5,834 nucleotides of DNA from Lachnospiraceae bacterium. Its GTDB lineage: Bacteria > Bacillota_A > Clostridia > Lachnospirales > Lachnospiraceae. A model generated the notes under the pieces. The model was not told the DNA's origin and did not search any database. It saw only the letters and a list, made by a program, of their open reading frames with translations. The position numbers and the translations under genes are program-made. The DNA is taken from positions 1-5,834 of the forward strand of contig JAILCT010000210.1 of assembly GCA_024690425.1 (NCBI GenBank). The letters are read 5' to 3'. Each line of letters begins with the position of its first letter. Position 1 is the first letter of the stretch. Below are positions 1 to 5,524 of the stretch, piece after piece.

Positions 1-1006
1 TTGACAGTCTTTCCTGTATCCTGGAAATACGGTCGGATGCGTAAGCCCTTGTTTCTTCAGGAGCTTTACGCTCATCTGACATGAGCCATGTTTTGTACTC
101 CTCGATCACTTTGTTGTTTTCTTTGTGTGATTCATTGACTATGGGCTCGATCAGGGATTCGCAGGCTTTCTCGTATGCGATATCTGATACTTCCTTAACA
201 AGGCTGTCGAAGTCATCGAGCTTTTTCTGTTTGTCACCGATCTCGGCATTGAGCTTTTCGTTTATATATTCCTGCTTCTCCAGATATTCCTTTCCGCCAT
301 AGATGGGTTCTTCCTCGATAACCAGACCATGCTTTTTGCAGATTTCCATAAGGAGCTGACGGCATGCCCTGTCATAGCTCATCTTTCTGTTGTTGTATCT
401 TCCCTGCTTTGCCGTCGGATCGGGAAGTTCAAATCCCATTTCCTTACAGGCCTGTTCCTGTTTGGGACAACGCTCACCGTAACGGTTGATGACATCGAAC
501 ACATGTCGTTCGTGGATATGTGGTGTGCTCTCATCAAGATGTAGTGACCAGTTAAGGATATGGACATGCTTCCCATACCTCTTCTGATGTTCCTTGAAGA
601 ATTCGACCGTTATCTTTGCAAAGGTATCCGGATCGATATGACTGTCCATGTTTCCTATCTGATAAATGGTTTCCTCAGGACAGGTCTTCGGGTTCTCCCT
701 TATATCATCCATTATCCGGCAGCGTTCCTTATGTCTTGAAGCGATATGTCTTTCATTCTGATTTAAAAGATAATCCCCATAAGCGGTTTCGTAGAACCGC
801 TTTTCAGCTTCAGTGAAGCTCAGATCGTTTTCTGACAGATCCCTGTGCTTTACCGTTCGTCTGTCTATACAGTTCCAATAAATATTGTAGGGAGTCATTT
901 CGTTTTTGATATCCTCTGCCTTATCGACATCAAACTCCCTGTCATTGTGTTTGGGATTATAGGTTCCGTGAGAACCTGATCTCCCGTTGTGGCGAGATAC
1001 TCGCAT
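1..1006 (-). CDS. MobV/Pre-like relaxase, N-terminal part (cut by left window edge)
   Basis: Relaxases of this type nick the origin of transfer of a plasmid or mobilisable element and lead the single strand into the recipient. The frame is open for 335 codons from the ATG at 1006 down to the left edge, so the C-terminus is missing. The N-terminus reads MRVSRHNGRSGSHGTYNPKH. Residues 156-165 (HLDESTPHIH) match the HxDExTPHxH metal-binding motif III of the MobV/Pre family. Around residue 40, PYNIYWNC may be the counterpart of the MobV motif II. A lysine/glutamate-rich, probably coiled-coil stretch starts near 245. An AAGGAGG ribosome site at 1016-1022 fixes the start. The body resembles a clostridial mobile-element protein family that I recognise by pattern, often annotated only as hypothetical. 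It is transcribed divergently from the XRE-sigma operon. Family membership rests on the motif; the catalytic residue is not identified. Confidence 0.85.
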   Translation of the reverse strand, partial: MRVSRHNGRSGSHGTYNPKHNDREFDVDKAEDIKNEMTPYNIYWNCIDRRTVKHRDLSENDLSFTEAEKRFYETAYGDYLLNQNERHIASRHKERCRIMDDIRENPKTCPEETIYQIGNMDSHIDPDTFAKITVEFFKEHQKRYGKHVHILNWSLHLDESTPHIHERHVFDVINRYGERCPKQEQACKEMGFELPDPTAKQGRYNNRKMSYDRACRQLLMEICKKHGLVIEEEPIYGGKEYLEKQEYINEKLNAEIGDKQKKLDDFDSLVKEVSDIAYEKACESLIEPIVNESHKENNKVIEEYKTWLMSDERKAPEETRAYASDRISRIQERLS

Positions 1007-1101
1007 AAATTTCTTCCTCCTTCTTGTTTGGTTTTGGTAAATTTTGGGGTCCGTGGGGAACCGGCCGCGTAGCGGGTTGTTGCACAGGGCGACAAATAAT
1101 A

Positions 1102-1313
1102 CCCAGTACTATGCGTCGCAAGCGAACGCATAACTGGGCCAAGGTTGCACCTTGGATCTGCTAAGGCGCTTCGCCCTTAACCCGACAATGGGGCGCTGCT
1201 CCCTTGACCCTCGTTGCAAAAATGCTCCGCGCATTTTTGTTTTGGCAGCCGCTTATCCGGCTGCATGATTTACAGATCCTCGCTGTGTATCCGACAGCTC
1301 AGCTTTGTAAATC
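1102..1313. other. Array of consecutive hairpins, candidate oriT or structured leader
   Basis: Seen directly are five inverted repeats, most of them close together. (1) 1102-1138: CCCAGT/ACTGGG enclosing ATGCGTCGC against GCGAACGCAT, with one bulged A. (2) 1139-1155: CCAAGGT/ACCTTGG with a 3-nt loop. (3) 1217-1239: CAAAAATGC/GCATTTTTG with a 5-nt loop. (4) 1245-1264: GCAGCCG/CGGCTGC with a 6-nt loop. (5) 1267-1313: GATTTACA/TGTAAATC enclosing GCTGT/ACAGC. A weaker stem with one bulge sits at 1162-1179. Origins of transfer are usually next to the relaxase gene and rich in inverted repeats, so an oriT is plausible. If the relaxase is transcribed from about 1424, the same hairpins would lie in its 5' leader. 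No nick site was identified. The stretch from 1007 to about 1101 contains only the relaxase ribosome site and no other structure I can support. Confidence 0.5.
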
Positions 1314-1374
1314 AAAAAGGGGCTGTCGCTTTAGATGAATAATTAGTGCGACAGCCCCATCTTGGCATGCTCAT
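1312..1374 (-). CDS. Possible 20-codon leader peptide overlapping the terminator hairpin
   Basis: On the minus strand, ATG at 1374 opens a 20-codon frame beginning MSMPRWGCRTNY and ending ATAPF, with its TGA at 1314-1312. An AAGGGAGGG ribosome-site-like sequence at 1390-1382 precedes it with a spacer of about 7 nt. The frame runs through both arms of the terminator hairpin (1319-1358), and its stop codon lies at the end of the T-run. Ribosomes translating it would disrupt the hairpin, which is how leader peptides control attenuation. An in-frame second ATG occurs at codon 3. Short frames occur by chance, so the call rests on the ribosome site and the overlap. I do not recognise the peptide. 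Confidence 0.3.
   Translation of the reverse strand: MSMPRWGCRTNYSSKATAPF
1319..1358 (-). terminator. Rho-independent terminator-like hairpin facing the relaxase
   Basis: An 11-bp perfect stem, GGGGCTGTCGC at 1319-1329 against GCGACAGCCCC at 1348-1358, encloses an 18-nt loop. Read on the minus strand, the stem is followed at once by TTTTTGATTT, which gives a terminator shape for leftward transcription only. No complete minus-strand gene lies just upstream of it, while the relaxase begins about 310 bp downstream. It could therefore be an attenuator in the relaxase leader, an insulator against read-through, or a short inverted-repeat insertion. The stem and T-run are directly visible; the role is inferred. 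Confidence 0.55.
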
Positions 1375-1430
1375 AGCGCATCCCTCCCTTCGTTTGATCT
1401 TGAGCCGGCCTCATCATCGGCTCCTACTTA

Positions 1431-1462
1431 ATTCTACGTAAGGAAATAGCGCAAACGCTGAA
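1431..1462 (-). promoter_or_regulatory. Possible leftward promoter for the relaxase leader
   Basis: On the minus strand TAGAAT at 1436-1431 is a fair -10 box, but no good -35 is present: the nearest candidates around 1450-1462 are poor or badly spaced. Transcription would start near 1424. The leader would then carry a GAGCCG/CGGCTC hairpin (1402-1423) at its 5' end, followed by the short frame, the terminator-like hairpin and the hairpin array. Weak evidence on its own. Confidence 0.25.
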
Positions 1463-1517
1463 ATGTGACTATACGGCAACAAAAACAGAAATAAATTGAT
1501 AAAACGGATAAAAAGTG

Positions 1518-1546
1518 TGCAAAAAAGCAACAACCTATGATAGAAT
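1518..1546 (+). promoter_or_regulatory. Promoter of the XRE-sigma operon
   Basis: TAGAAT at 1541-1546 is preceded by TG at 1538-1539, making an extended -10 element. A weak -35 (TGCAAA at 1518-1523) sits 17 bp upstream. Transcription would start near 1553, leaving a leader of about 35 nt before the ATG at 1589. The AT-rich tract from about 1480 to 1535 would suit a regulator site, but I see no clear palindromic operator there. Confidence 0.5.
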
Positions 1547-1588
1547 AGACACTGTTTTGAAAAAAGGAATGTAAAGGAGATTTACAGC

Positions 1589-2449
1589 ATGGGAGAGTAT
1601 CTGCAGGGCGATATGGGGGATCGTCTTAAGGAACTGAGAAGGAATGAAGGGTATAGTCAGAATAATGTAGCGGATAAGATCGGAATTGACAGATCAACTT
1701 ATTCTAAAATAGAAACAAAAAAGACCGCAACATTAAGCAGTGATGCCATTATAAAACTGTCAAGGCTTTATAATGTATCAGCTGATTATATTCTGGGGAT
1801 AAATGATGCGCCGGACAGGACCAATTATGAGATAAGCCAGCTGGGATTATCGGTGGAAGCTGCCAGGAACCTGTATTCCAAAAAGGCTGAAACAAGAGTG
1901 ATAAACGAACTGCTTGTCTCAGATAATTTCTGTAAGCTGACACAGCTTATCAAGACTTATTTTTCAGAGGAGATCGCAGCATTCATAATCGCTCACAATG
2001 ACATTTTGGATATAGGTTATCAGATGGTGATGAACATTGGGACAAAAGGCAGGATCCCCAATGATGCTTCCGTAAGACAGATCAAAAGGGAACTTAAAGC
2101 ATTAAAAATAAATCCCCGTAAGACCGAGCTTCATAAGATCAATGATCAGTTTACGATGGTGCTGAATGAAATAAAGGATAAACTCAATAAAGAAGTATCG
2201 GAAGAGATCGGAGAAAGGAAGATACTCGATAAACAGGAGGCTGCCAGGCTTGGACTTGAAGCGGCAGAAATGGCACAGGAGAAACAGCTGACCGAAAAAG
2301 AGAAGAATGATATCGTTGTGGATTATATGAAAGATATGGTTTCATTATATGAAGATGATATAACACCGGAAGACAGGGGAATGGTAGATACTATTATTGA
2401 AAATGTCGCACCGATCCTACCCAAAATAGGAAAGCAGACAAATGAGTGA
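1589..2449 (+). CDS. XRE-family helix-turn-helix transcriptional regulator
   Basis: A 286-residue cytoplasmic DNA-binding regulator. An HTH_3/Cro-CI domain spans roughly residues 10-70: DRLKELRRNEGYSQNNVADK, the recognition helix region IDRSTYSKIE, then LSRLYNVSADYILGI, which is the usual end of this domain. The rest (about 75-286) is a helical, highly charged region with no domain I can name. Its opening part (NYEISQLGLSVEAARNLYSKK) resembles C-terminal regions of regulators on clostridial mobile elements. AAGGAG at 1574-1579, 9 nt from the ATG, supports the start; an internal Met9 is a less supported alternative. It lies opposite the relaxase gene and overlaps the sigma factor gene, so it probably controls element genes and perhaps its own operon. 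Whether it represses or activates cannot be told. Confidence 0.85.
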   Translation: MGEYLQGDMGDRLKELRRNEGYSQNNVADKIGIDRSTYSKIETKKTATLSSDAIIKLSRLYNVSADYILGINDAPDRTNYEISQLGLSVEAARNLYSKKAETRVINELLVSDNFCKLTQLIKTYFSEEIAAFIIAHNDILDIGYQMVMNIGTKGRIPNDASVRQIKRELKALKINPRKTELHKINDQFTMVLNEIKDKLNKEVSEEIGERKILDKQEAARLGLEAAEMAQEKQLTEKEKNDIVVDYMKDMVSLYEDDITPEDRGMVDTIIENVAPILPKIGKQTNE

Positions 2450-3149
2450 TGATCTTAAACCTAAGACCGGTAACGATCATCCCGAGTCAAGGAACCGTCT
2501 TTTATGTCGGCGTATCAAGGATGATGATGAAGCGGCCATAGAAGACATCATAAGAGAAAATGAAAATATGATAAAGGCAATTGTCGGTAAAGTTTTTTCC
2601 AATCCATTTTTTGAAGAAGGTTATTTTGGCGATCTGGACATGGAGGGACTTTTACAGGAGGGACGACTTGCCATTATAAGGGCAGCAAAGAAATATGATG
2701 AGGGAAGAGGCATATACTTCTCCACTTTTGCGCATGAGGTTATAGAAAATGCGGTGAGCGATCAAGTCAGGAAGAGTGCTAAAGGATATGAAGCACATAT
2801 GACGCGAAAGGGAGTTACGAGAATATTTCTTGATGATGATCCGGTTGACGATACCGATGAAACTGATGGGTTAAGCGTATCCGAAAAGTATGGAGGAGAC
2901 GAAAGGGATCCCGTCGGAGACAGGGCTGTTTACAATCTGAAGATAGAGAAGCTGGGCAACCGTGTCCTTGACCTGTCTCCCAGGATGCAGGCGTTGATAA
3001 TTCACCATTACGGGATATTGACGGATGAGTTCAAGACATACAAAGAGACAGCAGATTATTTCCATCTGGATCAAACTTATGCAAAGTATATGATAAGAAA
3101 TGCACTTAAGGAATTAAGAAATGGGATGGATGATGGGAAGATAATATGA
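2442..3149 (+). CDS. Sigma-70 family RNA polymerase sigma factor (regions 2 and 4)
   Basis: A 235-residue alternative sigma factor that would direct RNA polymerase to a dedicated promoter set. Region 2 covers about residues 25-110; its core DMEGLLQEGRLAIIRAAKKY, followed by EGRGIYFSTFAHEVIENAV, is the classic core-binding and -10 recognition segment (compare DLxQEGxxGLxxAxxxFD...FSTYA). An acidic linker (about 130-160) takes the place of region 3. Region 4 covers about 165-228, with LSPRMQALIIHHYGI and the helix-turn-helix TYKETADYFHLDQTYAKYMI. The ATG lies 8 bp inside the end of the XRE gene, with AGGAAAG at 2428-2434 as ribosome site, so the two are translationally coupled. Such pairs occur on clostridial mobile elements, where the factor probably switches on transfer or excision genes. 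The target promoters are unknown, and I see no anti-sigma partner. Confidence 0.88.
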   Translation: MSDDLKPKTGNDHPESRNRLLCRRIKDDDEAAIEDIIRENENMIKAIVGKVFSNPFFEEGYFGDLDMEGLLQEGRLAIIRAAKKYDEGRGIYFSTFAHEVIENAVSDQVRKSAKGYEAHMTRKGVTRIFLDDDPVDDTDETDGLSVSEKYGGDERDPVGDRAVYNLKIEKLGNRVLDLSPRMQALIIHHYGILTDEFKTYKETADYFHLDQTYAKYMIRNALKELRNGMDDGKII

Positions 3150-3190
3150 AGTTTTTATGACGAAGTCCGGAGCGAAGCGACGCAGAAAAA

Positions 3191-3208
3191 GGACAACCCG
3201 GGTTGTCC
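3191..3208. repeat. Perfect 18-bp GC-rich palindrome
   Basis: GGACAACCCGGGTTGTCC is a perfect palindrome 41 bp after the sigma factor stop. An A-run immediately precedes it, so on the minus strand the fold is followed by TTTTT and has a terminator shape for leftward transcription; the plus side has no T-run. It may instead be a protein-binding site. Half of it (CGGGTTGT) also occurs at 1073-1080 in front of the relaxase. Confidence 0.6.
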
Positions 3209-3221
3209 CGGCATCGCAGAT

Positions 3222-3273
3222 CGCACCTACACCCTTCAGGGTGTATAGAAGTGCGCCCTTAATAAATTAAGGG
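3222..3273 (+). terminator. Two adjacent hairpins, probable end of the XRE-sigma transcript
   Basis: The first hairpin pairs TACACCC (3228-3234) with GGGTGTA (3239-3245) and is extended by an outer CGCAC/GTGCG pair (3222-3226 and 3251-3255). The second pairs CCCTTAA (3256-3262) with TTAAGGG (3267-3273) around a 4-nt loop and is followed by ATATTTTGATTTT. The second could work as a modest Rho-independent terminator. Its stem is AT-rich and the T-run is interrupted, so efficiency is uncertain. Confidence 0.45.
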
Positions 3274-3305
3274 ATATTTTGATTTTCGATATTGCTAAGG
3301 TATTA

Positions 3306-3339
3306 TTCGTGTTTTATTACCGCCGTTTCGTGCAGTTGG
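3306..3339 (+). promoter_or_regulatory. LytTR-type direct-repeat operator upstream of the response regulator
   Basis: TTCGTG at 3306-3311 and TTCGTGCAGTTGG at 3327-3339 form a direct repeat whose starts are 21 bp apart, two turns of the helix. The GCAGTTGGT core matches 8 of 9 positions of the AgrA-type half-site pattern [TA][AC][CA]GTTN[AG][TG]; the upstream copy is degenerate after TTCGTG. The downstream copy ends just before the likely -35 region. An equivalent pair with the same spacing is found at 5402-5435. Binding by the LytTR regulator encoded at 3401 is inferred from the spacing, core and duplication. Confidence 0.7.
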
Positions 3340-3341
3340 TA

Positions 3342-3373
3342 TTATAACAGGAATAAATCCGTCGAAATATAAT
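3342..3373 (+). promoter_or_regulatory. Promoter of the response regulator-kinase operon
   Basis: TATAAT at 3368-3373 is a consensus -10. The -35 is poor: TTATAA or TATAAC at 3342-3348, with a long spacer of 19-20 bp. A weak -35 directly behind a LytTR repeat is what an activator-dependent promoter would show. Transcription would start near 3380, giving a leader of about 20 nt with the ribosome site AGGTGA at 3392-3397. Confidence 0.55.
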
Positions 3374-3400
3374 AGAGAAAATATTTACGGCAGGTGAAGT

Positions 3401-4111
3401 ATGAACATAGCGATATGCGATGATGATAAAAAGGATATAGAGAAGCTTCGAGCACTTATAGAGAAATACGGAGCGGATAACCGCACGGATTTTCTCATTA
3501 CGGGATATGACTCCGGCAGGAAGCTGCTTGATGATATCAAAAAAGGTGAGCGCCCGGAAGCGATCTTCCTTGATATAAATATGGATGATATGGACGGGCT
3601 CACCGTGGCGAAATGTATCCGGGAAGAAATGGAAGAAGTTCCCATAATCCTTGTGACTGCATATATGAATTATGCTTTGGATGGATATAAGGTCAGGGCA
3701 AGCCGTTTTCTGGTCAAGGACGAACTTGATAAGACGATAAACGAGGCCATGGATGACATATGCAGGGAGATAAGGAGAAGATCCAAAATCATTCTGCTGT
3801 CCTGTGTTGAGGGTGAGATACGGTTTAAGGTATCCGATATCATACTTATCGAATCCGATGCCCATCGCAGTGAGATACATACGGCAGAAAAAAAATACCA
3901 CATTTATGAAAAGATGGATGTATTGGAAGAAAAGCTCAGCGGATACGGTTTCCTTCGTGCTCACAGATGCTATCTTATCAATATCCAGCATATAAAGGGG
4001 ATAGGCGGGTATAAGATCACAATGGATAATGACGATACCGTTCCCGTTCCAAAGGCAAGATATACGGAAATAAAGCAGGAGTATCTTCTTTTTGTGGGTA
4101 AAGAACTATGA
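3401..4111 (+). CDS. AgrA/ComE-like response regulator (REC-LytTR)
   Basis: A 236-residue DNA-binding response regulator, the partner of the kinase encoded next. The receiver domain covers about residues 1-120: the acidic pocket is in CDDD (6-9), the phospho-acceptor is Asp58 (FLDINM), and the switch Thr is in LVTAY (84-88). The conserved lysine is Lys106 in FLVKDEL; it is followed by Asp where most receivers have Pro. The LytTR domain covers about 130-233, with DIILIESDAH, GFLRAHRCYLIN and VPVPKARY, the last two being hallmark LytTR stretches. AGGTGA at 3392-3397 supports the start. The stop codon overlaps the kinase start by 4 bp. The LytTR-type repeat pair in front of the gene suggests autoregulation. 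Length and domain order are normal for the family. A specific symbol such as agrA is not justified without the rest of an agr locus. Confidence 0.92.
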   Translation: MNIAICDDDKKDIEKLRALIEKYGADNRTDFLITGYDSGRKLLDDIKKGERPEAIFLDINMDDMDGLTVAKCIREEMEEVPIILVTAYMNYALDGYKVRASRFLVKDELDKTINEAMDDICREIRRRSKIILLSCVEGEIRFKVSDIILIESDAHRSEIHTAEKKYHIYEKMDVLEEKLSGYGFLRAHRCYLINIQHIKGIGGYKITMDNDDTVPVPKARYTEIKQEYLLFVGKEL

Positions 4112-5397
4112 TCGAATATATCATGTCTTTCATTATAACAGTGATACAGGTAGGCGCATTCATATGCTTCTTTGATATCTTTTTTGACGCTGTAAGCAAA
4201 AAGAGGAAAATCATATGTGCGGCAGTTCTGATTGTGACAGCTTATGTTGTTATTCAGCAGCTTGTATATATGCTGGGAGAGAAAAGAGTGATCCTGCATG
4301 TCATTTGTGCGATCCTTATGTATCTTATCTATGTGTTGGCGGTTTATCGACAGGATCTGAGCACCAGCCTGTTCTTTGTTATCCTTGGATATTCGATACT
4401 TTTATTTGTGGATTTTACTATCGCCGGTCTTCTGCCGCTTGAATATCTGTCTGAATGGAAAGACTATTTTGATGTGATCATCATTCTGTCATATATCCCT
4501 GTTTTTATCATGTTCGTACTTATACGAGCTGGGCTTACACGTTTGAGAAGTTATATAGGAAAGGCTTCTTCTCTATGGTTTAGGTTCGGCTGGATACCAC
4601 TGATAACCTTTATTATCGGAGTTTATTTATTCTATGTGTCGTTTCGCGAAGGAAAGCTGGGATTTGCTTATACGGTGCTCGGTGTCGGGATAATGCTCCT
4701 TGACATAGCTTTTCTGTTTATGCTGCGGGGAGTTTTGGTACGGGAAGAGGAAATAACCCTTGTAAAGATCAGAGAGCACAAAAATCAAAATCAGCTGCAG
4801 GCATTTAAAGATATGAAATCCCTTTATGACAGGCAGTCAAAAAAACTCCACGACTACAGGAAGCAGCTTATGACACTACGTGAGCTTGTACAGCAGGGAG
4901 AAAAGGATACAGCGGCTGATTTTATCGATGAACTGACGGAATCGATCTCCGTGGAGATTTCCGAGGTTAATGTCGGGCATCCGGTGATAAATGCCGTGCT
5001 TAACCAGACATACCGCGTAGCCAAGGGAAAAAATATCGCTATCAGCCTGACTGTCGGGGATCTTCACGGAGTAATGATGGATGGTGAGGATATTGTCGTT
5101 ATACTGGGTAATCTTCTTGAGAATGCGATCAATGAATGCGAAAAGCTTGCAGGCTCAGACAGGCCTGCTGTTATCGGAGTAAAGATGGTTGAAAAGGGCA
5201 TCGGCTTTATGCTTACAGTTCGCAACCCGGTAAGAGAGAAGGTAGAAATAACAGATAATAAGATAAAGTCAGAGTCTTCCGACGGACACGGTATAGGGGT
5301 TCTGAATGTTGAGAAAGCAATTCGTAAATATGGTGGGGATTTCGCCATATCATGTGATGACAAAGAATTTATTGCCGTGGTAATGATCGATACGTAG
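4108..5397 (+). CDS. AgrC-like sensor histidine kinase (GHKL, polytopic membrane sensor)
   Basis: A 429-residue membrane histidine kinase. The N-terminal half (about 1-210) has six or seven hydrophobic segments, near residues 5-27, 33-53, 60-79, 86-110, 120-141, 160-179 and 185-210, and no extracellular sensor domain. This is the pattern of peptide-sensing AgrC/ComD-type kinases. A likely coiled linker leads to the phospho-acceptor His248 in KLHDYRKQL. The GHKL ATPase domain follows: the N box is GNLLENAINE (Asn335, Asn339, Asn342), then VRNPV (371-375), then the G box DGHGIGVLN (392-400). It starts inside the ATGA overlap with the response regulator, so the two are co-translated. The signal is unknown: cyclic peptide sensing is typical of the family, but no peptide precursor or processing gene is in the window. 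Confidence 0.92.
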   Translation: MIEYIMSFIITVIQVGAFICFFDIFFDAVSKKRKIICAAVLIVTAYVVIQQLVYMLGEKRVILHVICAILMYLIYVLAVYRQDLSTSLFFVILGYSILLFVDFTIAGLLPLEYLSEWKDYFDVIIILSYIPVFIMFVLIRAGLTRLRSYIGKASSLWFRFGWIPLITFIIGVYLFYVSFREGKLGFAYTVLGVGIMLLDIAFLFMLRGVLVREEEITLVKIREHKNQNQLQAFKDMKSLYDRQSKKLHDYRKQLMTLRELVQQGEKDTAADFIDELTESISVEISEVNVGHPVINAVLNQTYRVAKGKNIAISLTVGDLHGVMMDGEDIVVILGNLLENAINECEKLAGSDRPAVIGVKMVEKGIGFMLTVRNPVREKVEITDNKIKSESSDGHGIGVLNVEKAIRKYGGDFAISCDDKEFIAVVMIDT

Positions 5398-5401
5398 CCT
5401 G

Positions 5402-5435
5402 TTCGTGCTGTAAAACTGTCTATTCGTGCAGTTGG
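5402..5435 (+). promoter_or_regulatory. Second LytTR-type direct-repeat operator, upstream of the 5525 gene
   Basis: TTCGTGCTGT at 5402-5411 and TTCGTGCAGTTGG at 5423-5435 have starts 21 bp apart. The downstream copy is identical over 13 bp to the one at 3327-3339. The match continues in looser form: ATAACA follows 9 bp after the GTT start in the first operator and 10 bp after it here. It begins 4 bp after the kinase stop codon. Confidence 0.72.
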
Positions 5436-5437
5436 GG

Positions 5438-5468
5438 TTGATAACATAATATGAGTACTCGATATATG
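5438..5468 (+). promoter_or_regulatory. Probable LytTR-dependent promoter of the 5525 gene
   Basis: TTGATA at 5438-5443 is a good -35 directly after the repeat. The -10 is weak: TATATG at 5463-5468 with a 19-bp spacer, or GATATA at 5461-5466 with 17 bp. The spacing to the repeats matches that at the regulator's own promoter within about 1 bp. The leader would be about 50 nt. No terminator separates this promoter from the kinase gene, so some read-through is also possible. Confidence 0.5.
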
Positions 5469-5524
5469 TAGTAAGGGTAATTTCACTCTAAAAACGGATT
5501 TTAAAAAATTTACAAGGAGGTGTA

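Noticed and set aside
895..1142. Minus-strand frames starting upstream of the relaxase ATG
   Set aside because: They are in other frames from the relaxase, run through the hairpin region, and lose to the well-placed ATG at 1006 with its AAGGAGG site.
1319..1358. A 40-bp MITE or transposon end with GGGGCTGTCGC inverted repeats
   Set aside because: The inverted repeats resemble some insertion-sequence ends, but the whole unit is only 40 bp, no clear target duplication flanks it, and the T-run makes a terminator simpler.
1102..1358. CRISPR array
   Set aside because: The repeats here are inverted and all different; there is no regularly spaced direct repeat.
3317..3991. Long open frame (224 codons) on the minus strand opposite the response regulator gene
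   Set aside because: It lies opposite a clear REC-LytTR gene, has no ribosome site that I can see, and its translation shows no domain. It is best explained as a codon-bias shadow.
5064..5486. 140-codon frame on the minus strand opposite the end of the kinase gene
   Set aside because: It overlaps the GHKL ATPase coding region, is Ser/Thr/Ile-rich as expected of an antisense shadow, and would run through the second LytTR operator.
5398..5524. An AgrD-like signal peptide gene between the kinase and the 5525 gene
   Set aside because: Only a six-codon frame (from ATG at 5451) is present, and the space is occupied by the operator and promoter.
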